Shown in pieces: positions 1 to 9,099 of a stretch of 64,000 nt of DNA. The notes under the pieces are model-generated. The model was not told where the DNA came from. It was given only the letters and a program-made list of their open reading frames with translations, and made no database searches. The number at the start of each line of letters is the position of its first letter. The stretch's first letter is position 1. Source of the stretch: JBAYIE01 sp965279165. Lineage in GTDB: Bacteria; Bacteroidota; Bacteroidia; UKL13-3. The stretch lies in assembly GCA_965279165.1 (NCBI GenBank), contig OZ257140.1, positions 2,790,001 to 2,854,000 of the forward strand, written 5' to 3'. Made by a program: the position numbers and the translations under genes.

Positions 1-167
1 GCAGTATCTGTCATATCTGTGCTTACATTGGTAATGGTACTGAGTGCATCTTCGGATGTGGAGTTAGGGCCTTCCACATTTACAACATTTTTAGAAACCG
101 TAAATGATTGAGAGTTAGCCATTAAAGTGGCAGAAATAATCGTTAACAAGAGTAAAAACTTTTTCAT
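1..167 (-). CDS. Exported protein, N-terminal fragment (runs off the left edge)
   Basis: A minus-strand reading frame starts with ATG at 165-167 and stays open to base 1, giving about 55 residues. It begins MKKFLLLLTIISATLMANSQ, a signal peptide with a lysine pair, a hydrophobic core and a plausible cleavage site at the ANSQ end, followed by a Ser/Thr/Asn-rich stretch. This is typical of Bacteroidota secreted proteins, but the rest lies outside the window, so no family can be named. A promoter-like pair just upstream (187-218) supports the start. Confidence 0.7.
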   Translation of the reverse strand, partial: MKKFLLLLTIISATLMANSQSFTVSKNVVNVEGPNSTSEDALSTITNVSTDMTDT

Positions 168-186
168 TTTGTTTTATTTGGGTACA

Positions 187-218
187 CAAATATAAAGGCA
201 GAATGGTTGAATTGGCAA
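187..218 (-). promoter_or_regulatory. Bacteroidota-type promoter for the left-edge gene
   Basis: Read on the minus strand there is TTG, 21 bases, then TATATTTG, a full match to the Bacteroidota -7 consensus TAnnTTTG at a spacing within the known range. The -7 box lies about 20 bases upstream of the ATG at 167. Seen by eye; no start site is known. Confidence 0.5.
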
Positions 219-258
219 TACCGAATAAATAATATGACAATTTGAGGAAAGTAATTAG

Positions 259-289
259 TTGCTTTTTACTAAAAAAGTACATAAATATG
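259..289 (+). promoter_or_regulatory. Possible promoter of the Omp28-like gene
   Basis: TTG (259-261), 20 bases, TAAATATG (282-289): one mismatch from TAnnTTTG. It would give a leader of about 55 bases before the ATG at 352. Weak evidence, based on spacing and consensus only. Confidence 0.35.
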
Positions 290-351
290 CAACTGATTAC
301 CAAATCAGATACTCTAACAGAAAACACACTTAATATTTACAATTAATAAAC

Positions 352-2571
352 ATGAAAAGAAAACTACTAACCCTTGCTATTGCAGGACTAAGCACATTAG
401 GTGCTTTTGCCCAAAGCTATTATTATACTATTAAAACTACAGGAACTACTTCTGAGTATAGTATGAATGCTACCGGTGCATCAAACATTATTACAGGTTC
501 ATCTGGACTGAACAACATGCTTTCAGCGACCCAAACCTTGCCATTTGCTTGGCAATTTTATGGACAAACAGTTTCTACTTACAAAGTAAGTACCAGCGGT
601 TATTTGACTTTTGATGTTGCTCAAACAGCAGACAATCAAAACAATGTAGCTTTACCTAGTACTTCAGCACCTAAAAATGCAATTTTTGCTTTTTGGGATA
701 ATTTGAAGATTGAGCCAATCAGTACTTATCCAAATGATATCCGCACCTGGACATATGGATCTTCACCAAACAAGGTATGTGTTATCCAATGGAGACTTGC
801 TCAGTTTAATAATGCAGCAAGCGGTACCAACGTAACTTATTTTGCTATTCGTTTATACGAAGCAGGCGGATTTGACATCGTTGAAAACTATGGTTTTGGT
901 TCATTTAGTGCAACAATTGGTTGCCAAAGCAATGCGCAAGACGATGGAACCCAGGTTACTAACAGTCCAAATCTAAACTTTGGTGGTAATAACGGAAGTT
1001 ACGATGCGAGCAAATCAGATGTATATACTTTCTACAAAGGTCCACAAACAGCTTTAAAAACTAAATTAACCAATGCAACTGCAGGATTAGTAAGTTTGAA
1101 TACAGCAGGTGGATTACCAATTAAAGTAAGTGCGTTCAATATCGGATCACAAGATTTAACTGCAGCTACCATTAATTACACCATTAATTCAGGTACTACT
1201 GTATCCGGTTCTGTAAGTGGATTAAATATTACTAATTCAGGTGGAAAAGGCGATATCGCTAGTCCTACACCATTTGTACCGGTAAGCGGCGATGCAGGAA
1301 CTTCAAAAGACGTTAAAGCTTGGTTATCTAATATCAATGGCTTAGGTGTTTACAGTGATACGGTTTCTTTTACTTTCTTTGTAAACGAAGGTTTAACCGG
1401 AACTAAAAAGGTATTGTTGGAAGAAGGTTCAGGCGGATGGTGCGGATATTGCCCTGATGGACATCGCGTAGTGAGAGACATGGAAGCAGATCCAACTTTT
1501 GCAGGAAAAATGACTTCCGTTATTCACCATAACAACGATGGAATGGCACAAACAGAAAGCAACACCATCAATACTGCTTATGCAACAGGATATCCTTCTG
1601 CATGGATTGACAGAACAAAATTTGCTGACCAAGCTACCGTTGGAACCAGCCGTAATGTTTGGGCAACTAAAGTAGCTTCAAAAATCAACGACATCACGCC
1701 GTTTAATATTTCAATCGTAAATAAAAACTTTAATACTTCAACCGGACAATTAACTTACGGTGTAAAAGTAGATTTAGTAGATCATGCAATGCCCGGAGAT
1801 ATCCGTGTACATACTATGATTGTAGAAGAAGCCGTTCGTGGACCTTATACAGGATCAACAAGTACTACTTGGACCCAGCACAACTATTATTCAAAAGATG
1901 ATGCTGCAGCAGGTGGATCTTCCCATCCATTATACAATGAGCCTGGTTATATGGTAGGTTATTTCCACAACCATGTAGTTCGTGCTATTCCTTCAACCGC
2001 TTGGGGTGATGCTGGTGTTGTTACTTCAACCGCTAAAGGTGGTTCATTCACTAAAAACTATACTTACCAAATGCCAACCGAAACATCGGTAAATTATACT
2101 ACGCTTCCTGCTGAATTTAGAAATAACAGCGAATTACAAAGTACTGAAAATGGTTTAGGAATGAACAAACCTACTTATACTTATATTCTTGCTTTTGTTT
2201 CTTACCATGATGCAAATGATGTAAACAAGCGTTTCATTGTTAATGCAGCGGATGATGCAGATGACGAAAATGGTTTATTCAATACTGGAGTTGTTGAAAC
2301 AAAAAATAATGTTTCCATCAGCGGTGTTTATCCTAATCCTTCAAACGGTATTACTTCAGTTGATTTTTACCTGAACGAAACCGATAAAAATGTAAAAGTT
2401 GAAGTGGTTGATATCTTAGGAAAAACAATCATGACTGTTAAAGAAGGTGCTTATGCAGCCGGATCACATGCAGTTATGTTCGATGCTTCTTCGATTAAAG
2501 CCGGTGTTTACTTTGTAAATATCAAAACTACCGAAGGTACATCTACCATGAAATTTGTAGTTTCTAACTAA
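352..2571 (+). CDS. Omp28-related secreted protein with T9SS type A sorting domain
   Basis: A 739-residue exported protein. Residues 1-20 form a signal peptide (MKRKLLTLAIAGLSTLGAFA, then QS). The N-terminal half is a beta-rich, Asn/Thr/Ser-rich region. From about residue 350 the segment VLLEEGSGGWCGYCPDGHRV resembles the thioredoxin-like Omp28 family, with a CGYC dithiol motif. The last ~75 residues are a type A T9SS sorting domain: YPNPSNG, a VEVVDILGK strand, AGVYFVNI, and a terminal KFVVS strand. It is therefore expected to cross the outer membrane by the type IX system and be anchored or released at the surface. A strong terminator follows at once, so it looks monocistronic. The true role is unknown; the CxxC may act in redox chemistry, which is inference. 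Confidence 0.85.
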   Translation: MKRKLLTLAIAGLSTLGAFAQSYYYTIKTTGTTSEYSMNATGASNIITGSSGLNNMLSATQTLPFAWQFYGQTVSTYKVSTSGYLTFDVAQTADNQNNVALPSTSAPKNAIFAFWDNLKIEPISTYPNDIRTWTYGSSPNKVCVIQWRLAQFNNAASGTNVTYFAIRLYEAGGFDIVENYGFGSFSATIGCQSNAQDDGTQVTNSPNLNFGGNNGSYDASKSDVYTFYKGPQTALKTKLTNATAGLVSLNTAGGLPIKVSAFNIGSQDLTAATINYTINSGTTVSGSVSGLNITNSGGKGDIASPTPFVPVSGDAGTSKDVKAWLSNINGLGVYSDTVSFTFFVNEGLTGTKKVLLEEGSGGWCGYCPDGHRVVRDMEADPTFAGKMTSVIHHNNDGMAQTESNTINTAYATGYPSAWIDRTKFADQATVGTSRNVWATKVASKINDITPFNISIVNKNFNTSTGQLTYGVKVDLVDHAMPGDIRVHTMIVEEAVRGPYTGSTSTTWTQHNYYSKDDAAAGGSSHPLYNEPGYMVGYFHNHVVRAIPSTAWGDAGVVTSTAKGGSFTKNYTYQMPTETSVNYTTLPAEFRNNSELQSTENGLGMNKPTYTYILAFVSYHDANDVNKRFIVNAADDADDENGLFNTGVVETKNNVSISGVYPNPSNGITSVDFYLNETDKNVKVEVVDILGKTIMTVKEGAYAAGSHAVMFDASSIKAGVYFVNIKTTEGTSTMKFVVSN

Positions 2572-2590
2572 TTAGAAACCATATCCCTTT

Positions 2591-2627
2591 AAAAAGGCCG
2601 GTGCAATTTTGTACCGGCCTTTTTTTT
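2591..2627 (+). terminator. Intrinsic terminator after the Omp28-like gene
   Basis: A stem GGCCGGT/ACCGGCC extended by flanking AAAAA/TTTTT pairs, with an 8-10 base loop, runs into a T tract. It starts 20 bases after the stop codon. An ATG at 2609 lies inside this hairpin, which is why the longer dapD reading frame was rejected. Confidence 0.85.
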
Positions 2628-2655
2628 GTTTAGAACAAACCACAATGTATGTTCG
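2626..2655 (+). promoter_or_regulatory. Promoter of dapD, overlapping the terminator T tract
   Basis: TTG (2626-2628), exactly 19 bases, TATGTTCG (2648-2655): one mismatch from TAnnTTTG. The -33 element uses the last Ts of the upstream terminator. Transcription would start near 2661, leaving a leader of about 14 bases before the ATG at 2675. Confidence 0.5.
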
Positions 2656-2674
2656 CAGGTATAATTGCAAAACC

Positions 2675-3487
2675 ATGAATTTACAAGAAAGCATAGAAAA
2701 CATTTGGGATAACCGCGACTTATTAAAGGAAGAAAGCAGCCGTGAAAAAATAAGGGAAGTAATAGAGAAATTAGACAAAGGTATTTTGCGTACTGCCGAG
2801 CCAACAGCGAATGGTTGGCAAGTAAATGAGTGGGTAAAGAAAGCCGTTATATTATATTTTCCCATTCAACAAATGGAAACTTTACATGCGGGCCCATTGG
2901 AATTTTATGATAAAATGAAATTGAAATCAGGTTATGAAGCCATGGGTGTAAGGGTAGTACCACATGCTGTTGCCAGATACGGTGCTTTTCTTCATAAAGG
3001 TGTTATCTTAATGCCAAGTTATGTTAATATCGGTGCTTACGTTGATGAAGGTACTATGGTTGATACCTGGGCAACCGTAGGGAGCTGTGCGCAAATAGGA
3101 AAGCATGTTCATTTAAGCGGAGGAGTAGGGATAGGCGGCGTATTGGAGCCTGTTCAGGCCGCACCGGTTATCATAGAAGACAATTGTTTTATTGGGTCGA
3201 GGTGTATTGTAGTAGAAGGAGTTCGCATTGAACGTGAAGCAGTATTAGGCGCAGGTGTTACCATCACGCAATCCACCAAGATTATTGATGTTACGGGAGA
3301 TAAACCGATAGAATATAAAGGTTATGTACCACGGAGGTCTGTTGTAATTCCGGGTTCTTATACCAAGAAATTTTCTGCAGGTGATTTTCAGGTTCCTTGT
3401 GCGTTGATTATTGGAGAAAGAAAAGCATCGACAGATACGAAGACTTCGTTGAATGATGCTTTGAGGGATTATAGCGTTGCTGTATAA
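2675..3487 (+). CDS. dapD: 2,3,4,5-tetrahydropyridine-2,6-dicarboxylate N-succinyltransferase
   Basis: A 270-residue cytoplasmic enzyme that transfers succinyl from succinyl-CoA to tetrahydrodipicolinate in the succinylase branch of lysine and meso-diaminopimelate synthesis. The N-terminal helical domain (from MNLQESIENIWDN) is followed by a left-handed beta-helix of hexapeptide repeats (MVDTWATVGSCAQIGKHVHL, GVGIGGVLEP, NCFIGSRCIVVEGV), then VVIPGSY. The length matches the family. I chose ATG 2675 because the in-frame ATG at 2609 lies in the upstream terminator and adds 22 non-conserved residues. It stands alone; its stop codon forms the first base positions of an inverted-repeat element (3485-3961). 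Confidence 0.95.
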   Translation: MNLQESIENIWDNRDLLKEESSREKIREVIEKLDKGILRTAEPTANGWQVNEWVKKAVILYFPIQQMETLHAGPLEFYDKMKLKSGYEAMGVRVVPHAVARYGAFLHKGVILMPSYVNIGAYVDEGTMVDTWATVGSCAQIGKHVHLSGGVGIGGVLEPVQAAPVIIEDNCFIGSRCIVVEGVRIEREAVLGAGVTITQSTKIIDVTGDKPIEYKGYVPRRSVVIPGSYTKKFSAGDFQVPCALIIGERKASTDTKTSLNDALRDYSVAV

Positions 3488-3961
3488 TTAGTCGAATCTC
3501 AAAAAGCCTTTTAAAAGAAATGTGTAATTTCAATATCAGATCAACTGTTTTAATGAGATTTTGGAGCTGTGCGCTCCAAGCCAGCATCCCGTATAAAAAC
3601 GGGACAAAAAAATCAAGGCTTCCTATTTTTATGCTGCATTTTACGAATCGCACATCCTACGCAACCCAAGCCGCTCTTGGCACTTGGCCATGCAAGCTCG
3701 TGGGTCGCTTGCTTATCCCGGCGCAAATGTACTCTTCTTAAATGCTACGCATAAAAATAGAAGGCCACTAGCTCCGAAAAACTTTTTAGATAAAATGAGG
3801 ATTCAACCTTAGTCGCTGATAATAGATAGAATATATTGATCAACTGAATTTGTAAGCTTTTTAAATTTTTGAACTGAAACCTTGCAAATAATTTGATGCA
3901 AATTTGTAACGAAAGTATTGCTAAATCTAACTTTCATCACATTTTGAGGGTCGACTAATTA
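3485..3961. mobile_element. Candidate MITE-like element bounded by 20-bp inverted repeats
   Basis: The gap between the convergent dapD and map genes has no convincing gene. It is bounded by TAATTAGTCGAATCTCAAAA (3485-3504) and, inverted, TTTTGAGGGTCGACTAATTA (3942-3961); the arms match at 18 of 20 positions. The repeats supply or overlap the stop codons of both genes. Inside is a second imperfect palindrome (3560-3780) with locally higher GC. The architecture suggests a non-autonomous element or a structured RNA or terminator unit. No target duplication is clear. Function is inferred from shape only. Confidence 0.4.
3560..3780. repeat. Long nested imperfect palindrome inside the dapD-map gap
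   Basis: GGCTTCCTATTTTTATGC (3617-3634) pairs with GCATAAAAATAGAAGGCC (3749-3766) at 16 of 18 positions, continued inward by GCATT/AATGC. An outer arm TTTGGAGCT (3560-3568) pairs with AGCTCCGAAA (3770-3779) with one bulge. The left side also holds TCCCG/CGGGA (3587-3604). The ~110 bases in the middle are Cys-codon-like and GC-rich but show no credible coding pattern. It could fold as a long stem with a structured apical region. Confidence 0.5.
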
Positions 3962-4765
3962 AAAGGTTTTATCCGGTTTGGGATAAGCCGAATCAACATC
4001 GGTTAATATTTCGGGGATTGAAGAAGTAACTAAAATAGTATGTTCAAATTGGGCAGATAGTTTACCATCCATGGTACGTGCGGTCCAATGGTCTTTTTTA
4101 TCGATTTTTGCTCTTGCCTTACCTGCATTTATCATTGGTTCGATGGTGAAAATCATACCGGGTTTAAACATTGCCCCTTTACCTTTTTCATCGATATGAC
4201 AGATTTCCGGTTCTTCATGAAATTTAATTCCAACGCCATGTCCGCAAAATTCATATACCACACTGTACCCATGTGAAGTGGCAAGTTTATTGATTTCGTA
4301 ACCGATATCTCCAACGTGTTTTCCTGGAATGCATTGTTTAATGCCTAAATCCAAACATTGTTTGGTAACTTCTATGAGTTTGGCAGCATGTGCTGTAATT
4401 TCTCCTATGGCAAACATGGTACTGGTATCGCCATAATAACCATTTAAGATAGTTGTTACATCTACATTAACTATATCGCCATCGCGTAACTCATATTTAC
4501 CGGGAATGCCATGGCAAATAACATCGTTAACTGAAATGCAAGATTCTTTCGGGTATCCATTATAGCCAAGGGTTGCTGGTTTGGCTTTGTGATCGCGCAT
4601 ATAGTCGGCACAAATTTTATTCAGGTAATCGGTGGTAACTCCTGCTTTTACGAAAGGAGCAACTATCTTTAACGTGTTGCCGGCAAGTTGCGCACTTTTT
4701 CGGATACCGTCAATTTGTTCTTCCGTCTTAATAATTATTTTGGAATCCTTTTCTTTATATGCCAC
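3959..4765 (-). CDS. map: Type I methionine aminopeptidase
   Basis: A 268-residue cytosolic metalloenzyme that removes the initiator methionine from nascent proteins. All five metal ligands of the pita-bread fold are visible: D102 (NVDVT), D113 (GDTS), H176 (GHGVG), E209 (IEPM) and E241 (QFEHT); H85 in ICHGIP is the usual substrate-binding histidine. The length fits the short type I class with a short N-terminal extension. It is convergent with dapD, and its stop codon lies inside the terminal repeat of the 3485-3961 element. Confidence 0.96.
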   Translation of the reverse strand: MAYKEKDSKIIIKTEEQIDGIRKSAQLAGNTLKIVAPFVKAGVTTDYLNKICADYMRDHKAKPATLGYNGYPKESCISVNDVICHGIPGKYELRDGDIVNVDVTTILNGYYGDTSTMFAIGEITAHAAKLIEVTKQCLDLGIKQCIPGKHVGDIGYEINKLATSHGYSVVYEFCGHGVGIKFHEEPEICHIDEKGKGAMFKPGMIFTIEPMINAGKARAKIDKKDHWTARTMDGKLSAQFEHTILVTSSIPEILTDVDSAYPKPDKTF

Positions 4766-4905
4766 TTTGTAAGCAATTAATTGGTAAAAATGCCGTAAAT
4801 ATTCCTAAAAACGAAATTATCTGGGATAATAAGAAGTTGTATTTATTTGGTAAATGGATATGCAGCCTATACGAAATTGTATTATTCCAATTTTTTATCG
4901 GATAG

Positions 4906-5733
4906 TTATTCGCCAGCTTTTTTCTCCATCATTTTAAAAACATCGTGACTGAAACCGGTATTGCTATAGCCGCCATCATGAAACAGGTTTTGCATGGTTA
5001 CTTTGCGGGTATAATCACTAAATAGGGCAATACAATAATCGGCACATTCGCCTGAAGTAGCATTTCCAAGAGGGGACAAGGCATCTGCGTAATCAAAGAA
5101 ATCGCCAAAACCTTTTACGCCTGAACCGGCTGTTGTCATTGTAGGACTTTGGGAAATGGTATTGACACGCACCTTCTTTTCTTTGCCAAAACGGTAACCG
5201 AAACCGCGTGCAAAACTTTCGAGTAATGATTTTGCATCACCCATTTCGTGGTAATCCGGAAAAATACGTTGAGCGCCAATATAGGTTAATGCAATAATAG
5301 AACCCCAATCGTTCATGGCATCTTTTTTCCAAAGGTTTTGCATCAATCGGTGGAAAGAGATAGATGAAATATCCAAGGTATCATGCATAAATTTATAATC
5401 CAGGTCGGTATAGTCTTTTCCTTTGCGAATATTTAGGCTCATACCAACGGAATGCAGAACGAAATCAATTTTACCCCCTAAAATTTCCATGGATTTTTCA
5501 ATGAGGTTATTCATATCATCGTCCTTGCTTACATCGCACGAGATAATTTGTGCATTGTTACACATGGCTGCCAAGTTATTAATTTCGCCCATGCGCATTG
5601 CTATTGGTGCATTGGTTAATACAAATTGAGCACCTTCTTCATGTGCTTTAAGAGCTACCTGCCATGCAATTGATTTGTCGTTTAGTGCGCCGAAAATGAT
5701 TCCTTTTTTACCTTTTAAAATACCGTTTGCCAT
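4906..5733 (-). CDS. fabI: Enoyl-[acyl-carrier-protein] reductase (FabI type)
   Basis: A 275-residue short-chain dehydrogenase that performs the last, NAD(P)H-dependent reduction of each fatty acid elongation cycle. It has the FabI-type nucleotide-binding start (GIIFGALNDKSIAW), a HSVGMS strand, and the FabI-specific active site Y161-x6-K168 (YHEMGDAK) with Y151 ten residues upstream. The C-terminal FHDGGYSNTG is also family-typical. It sits alone, about 140 bases upstream of map on the same strand. Confidence 0.95.
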   Translation of the reverse strand: MANGILKGKKGIIFGALNDKSIAWQVALKAHEEGAQFVLTNAPIAMRMGEINNLAAMCNNAQIISCDVSKDDDMNNLIEKSMEILGGKIDFVLHSVGMSLNIRKGKDYTDLDYKFMHDTLDISSISFHRLMQNLWKKDAMNDWGSIIALTYIGAQRIFPDYHEMGDAKSLLESFARGFGYRFGKEKKVRVNTISQSPTMTTAGSGVKGFGDFFDYADALSPLGNATSGECADYCIALFSDYTRKVTMQNLFHDGGYSNTGFSHDVFKMMEKKAGE

Positions 5734-5844
5734 ATTTTTATTTAATTAGTTAGCATAAACCGAATAACTGCGATGTTCAAAATTGTTGAGGTAGCCCGAT
5801 TTATATTATTGCAAGTTTAATAGTTTTCCATTTAGATTTACAAA

Positions 5845-7491
5845 ATGATTATTAGTTTACGGAATGTAGCCATTTTTTTGATGTATTTGGTTCCTGAAAT
5901 TTCCTTTTCGCAGACTAATCCGGGACGAACCTTGCAATTATTGGGAAAATTAACACCGGTGCGTACCTGTTACGAGGTAAAACATTATGGAATTACCCTT
6001 AGGGTTAATCCGGATGCCAAGGAAATAAAGGGGTGTAATGTGATAGGTTTTGAAGCAATGGCAGAGATCAGCAAGTTACAGATAGATTTTTCGGCGGTAT
6101 TACAAATCGACAGTATTATTTATGATAACAAACCATGCAAGTTTGTACGCGATAGCAATGCCACCTTCGTTTTTTTTAATAAAGGAATAAAGAAAAAGTC
6201 GTATACAAAATTGGCGGTGTATTTTTCGGGTAAACCGATACAAGCTAAAAAAGCGCCCTGGGATGGCGGATTTGTGTGGAGCAACGATAGCAATGGGAAT
6301 CCCTGGGTTGGATTGGCATGCGAAGGAATTGGTCCCAGTATTTGGTTGCCATGTAAAGACCATTGGAGTGATGAGGCTGACAGCATGGATATGCATTTAA
6401 TTGTTCCAAACGGATTAACCGGAGTATCGAATGGCAAGTTGGTTCAGGTAACGGAGGAGGCCGATGGATATTCCAATTATCACTGGCGGGTAAACAATAC
6501 CATTAACACCTATTCGATTTCCATAAATGTGGGTCGATACATTTACTTTAACGACTTCTATTCATCGCAAAATTCGGATAAGAAAAATAAATTGATGCTT
6601 AATTATTATGTGTTGACCGGCAATGAAGAAAAGGCAAGAACACATTTTAAGCAAGTAAAGACCTTGTTGGCGTGCAATGAAAAGTTTTTTGGGGATTATC
6701 CGTTCTGGGAAGACGGCTACAAATTAGTGGAAACACCATATTGGGGAATGGAACACCAGAGTTGTGTGGCTTATGGTAATAATTACGAGAACAATTCATA
6801 TGGTTTTGATTTTATCATTATACATGAAAGCGCGCACGAATGGTTTGCGAATAGTATAACCGCATCCGATCCGGCTGATTTATGGATTCATGAAAGTTTT
6901 ACCACTTATGCCGAAGCATTGTATGTTGAATTTACCAAAGGTTATCCGGTGGCTATTCAGTATTTAGAAGAACAAAAGAAAAAGATAAAAAACAATGGTC
7001 CTTTGGTGGGACCGAGAGATGTTTATTTTCATGGCTGGAAAAGCAATGATATTTATTACAAAGGTTCGTGGATGTTGCATACCATGAGAAGTGTGTTGGA
7101 TGATGATAAATTATGGTTTGACGCATTAAAAGGATTTTATCAGCAGTTTGAACATAAAATTACCGACACAAAATCTGTAATTAATTATTTTAATAAAGCA
7201 ACCGGAAGAAATTGGAATTCGTTTTTTTATCAATATTTGTATGTAGGAGATTTACCGGTTTTTCAATACCGTTTGTATACCAATTCGGATGATAATCTGG
7301 TGGTGCAATATCGCTGGAAAACGAATGTGAAACGATTTGAAATGCCAATAAAAGCAACCATGACAAAAGATAAGTGGGAAATAATAACGCCATTAAGCAG
7401 CTGGCAGCTTATTGATCTGAATTATTTTGATGAAAAGGATTTTAAGATAAAAACCGATGGTTATTTGTTGAAAGTGGAAAGATTGCCATAG
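5845..7491 (+). CDS. M1-family metallopeptidase, exported
   Basis: A 548-residue zinc peptidase with a signal peptide ending near FSQ (residues 1-23). Zinc ligands are H327 and H331 in HESAHEW, plus E350 in HESFTTY, 18 residues after the second histidine, as in family M1. The exopeptidase motif is a GMEHQ variant (301-305) in place of GAMEN. It is shorter than classical aminopeptidase N because the C-terminal helical domain is lacking. The Bacteroidota carry many such periplasmic or lipid-side M1 enzymes. It is followed 25 bases later by the MBL gene, possibly in one transcript. Confidence 0.88.
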   Translation: MIISLRNVAIFLMYLVPEISFSQTNPGRTLQLLGKLTPVRTCYEVKHYGITLRVNPDAKEIKGCNVIGFEAMAEISKLQIDFSAVLQIDSIIYDNKPCKFVRDSNATFVFFNKGIKKKSYTKLAVYFSGKPIQAKKAPWDGGFVWSNDSNGNPWVGLACEGIGPSIWLPCKDHWSDEADSMDMHLIVPNGLTGVSNGKLVQVTEEADGYSNYHWRVNNTINTYSISINVGRYIYFNDFYSSQNSDKKNKLMLNYYVLTGNEEKARTHFKQVKTLLACNEKFFGDYPFWEDGYKLVETPYWGMEHQSCVAYGNNYENNSYGFDFIIIHESAHEWFANSITASDPADLWIHESFTTYAEALYVEFTKGYPVAIQYLEEQKKKIKNNGPLVGPRDVYFHGWKSNDIYYKGSWMLHTMRSVLDDDKLWFDALKGFYQQFEHKITDTKSVINYFNKATGRNWNSFFYQYLYVGDLPVFQYRLYTNSDDNLVVQYRWKTNVKRFEMPIKATMTKDKWEIITPLSSWQLIDLNYFDEKDFKIKTDGYLLKVERLP

Positions 7492-7516
7492 AATATTTAA
7501 TGAATAAATTGCATAT

Positions 7517-8356
7517 ATGAAATTACATACCATTGATACCGGATTATTTAAGCTTGACGGCGGAGCCATGTTTGGCGTTGTTCCTAAATCAATTTGGAAT
7601 AAATTAAATGCGGCCGACGACAACAACATGATTAGTTTGGCCATGCGTTGTTTATTGGTTGAAGATGGAAATCGGTTGATTTTAATTGATAATGGAATTG
7701 GAAATAAGCAGGACGATAAATTTTTCTCTCACTTTTATTTGCATGGCGATACTAATTTAGAGCAGTCATTACACAAGGCCGGATTTGCACTTTCGGATGT
7801 AACGGATATGTTGTTAACCCATCTGCATTTTGATCATTGTGGAGGAAGCATCCGGTGGAATACCGATCGTACCAAGTTTGAAACAACATTTAAAAATGCC
7901 ACCTATTGGATAGGAGAAGAGCACTGGAAAGAAGCACATCAACCAAATCCAAGAGAAAAGGCATCTTTTATCAAAGAAAATATTGATCCGATTGAAATGA
8001 GTGGACAATTGAAATTGTTGTCGCCTACTGAAAGGATACATCCTTCCATTGATTTTATATACTCTAACGGACATACACAAAGTATGGTTCATCCGGTTAT
8101 CGAGTATAAAGGTACCAAAGTAATTTACCTTGCAGATATGATTCCAACGCAAGCTCATATTCCTACGCCATATGTTATGGGATATGATGTAAGGCCATTG
8201 GAGACCATGAAAGAAAAGCAAGCTACATTGCAAGATGCCGCAACCAATAATTATGTTTTATTTTTTGAACATGACCCGGTTGGTGAAGCATGCAGGGTAG
8301 CATTTACAGACAAAGGAATAAGAAAGAAAGAAGATGTGGTGATAGCGGAGCTATGA
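7517..8356 (+). CDS. Metallo-beta-lactamase-fold hydrolase
   Basis: A 279-residue cytoplasmic protein with the MBL signature THLHFDH (101-107), a downstream glyoxylase-type histidine in SNGHTQSM, and the metal-bridging aspartate in IYLADM. It resembles YtnP/quorum-quenching-lactonase-like and general MBL hydrolases, but the substrate cannot be told from sequence. Its TGA stop overlaps the ATG of the next gene (ATGA at 8353-8356), so translation of the two is probably coupled. Confidence 0.85.
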   Translation: MKLHTIDTGLFKLDGGAMFGVVPKSIWNKLNAADDNNMISLAMRCLLVEDGNRLILIDNGIGNKQDDKFFSHFYLHGDTNLEQSLHKAGFALSDVTDMLLTHLHFDHCGGSIRWNTDRTKFETTFKNATYWIGEEHWKEAHQPNPREKASFIKENIDPIEMSGQLKLLSPTERIHPSIDFIYSNGHTQSMVHPVIEYKGTKVIYLADMIPTQAHIPTPYVMGYDVRPLETMKEKQATLQDAATNNYVLFFEHDPVGEACRVAFTDKGIRKKEDVVIAEL

Positions 8357-9099
8357 TAGAGAGAGCTTTTGTTTACGGAGATTTTATATTTGAAACCATC
8401 GCGTTTAGAGATGGAGTTTTATGTAACCTGGACTTACATACCAAGCGATTGGCATTGGGATTTGAGCTGCTTCAATTCGAAGCCACTGCAAACGAAGCGG
8501 ATATAAGAGATTTGCTTTTTTCAAAACTTTCTAACAAACAACATGCGCGTATCCGGTTGATTGCATATAGGGAAAGTGATGGATTTTATTTGCCAAACAA
8601 GAATAAAGTGGGATACCAGGTAGCTTTTTTTGAATTACCTGCTCTTGTTTCGGAAATAAGCGAGATTGGATTTTATACCGATAATAAGAAGCCATGCAAT
8701 CCAATTTCTAGTTTAAAAAATACGAGTTCAATCCTGTCGGTATTGGCATCCAAATATGCGGCAGTAAATGCGTTGGGAGATGTGGTTATTTTCAATCAAT
8801 ATGAAAGGGTATGCGAAACTACTAATTCGAATTTGTTTTACGTGAAGGATGGGGTATTAATTACGCCTTCTCTATCCGAAGGTTGTGTGCATGGAATTCA
8901 ACGCCAAATTGTATTGCGGAAAGCATTAGAAGTCGGAATCACAATTCGTGAAACAGAGGTGGAAAAAGCAGATTTAACCGATGCGGATGAAATATTTATT
9001 ACGAATACCATACAACCATTAAGAACCATTAAACAGATTGAAGGACGTGTGCTCGAAAACAGGATTGGGAATTTAATCCGAGAGAATTTAGGCGTTTAA
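8353..9099 (+). CDS. Class IV aminotransferase (PabC/BCAT/DAAT fold)
   Basis: A 249-residue PLP enzyme of fold type IV. K122 in SSLKNTSSI is the Schiff-base lysine, and E155 in CETTNSN is the conserved ring-nitrogen partner. ITNTIQPLRTI near the C terminus is also typical. In Bacteroidota such proteins are usually annotated as aminodeoxychorismate lyase-like; branched-chain or D-amino acid transaminase cannot be excluded. I chose ATG 8353, which overlaps the upstream stop codon, over an in-frame ATG 63 bases upstream inside the MBL gene. Confidence 0.82.
   Translation: MIERAFVYGDFIFETIAFRDGVLCNLDLHTKRLALGFELLQFEATANEADIRDLLFSKLSNKQHARIRLIAYRESDGFYLPNKNKVGYQVAFFELPALVSEISEIGFYTDNKKPCNPISSLKNTSSILSVLASKYAAVNALGDVVIFNQYERVCETTNSNLFYVKDGVLITPSLSEGCVHGIQRQIVLRKALEVGITIRETEVEKADLTDADEIFITNTIQPLRTIKQIEGRVLENRIGNLIRENLGV

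Noticed and set aside
3520..3754. Two overlapping frames of 61-73 codons between dapD and map
   Set aside because: They run across both arms of the palindrome, contain many Cys/Arg/Ser without a pattern, and overlap each other.
3485..3961. attC-like site
   Set aside because: It has inverted ends but lacks the AAC/GTT cores, is far longer than attC sites and is not next to cassette-like genes.
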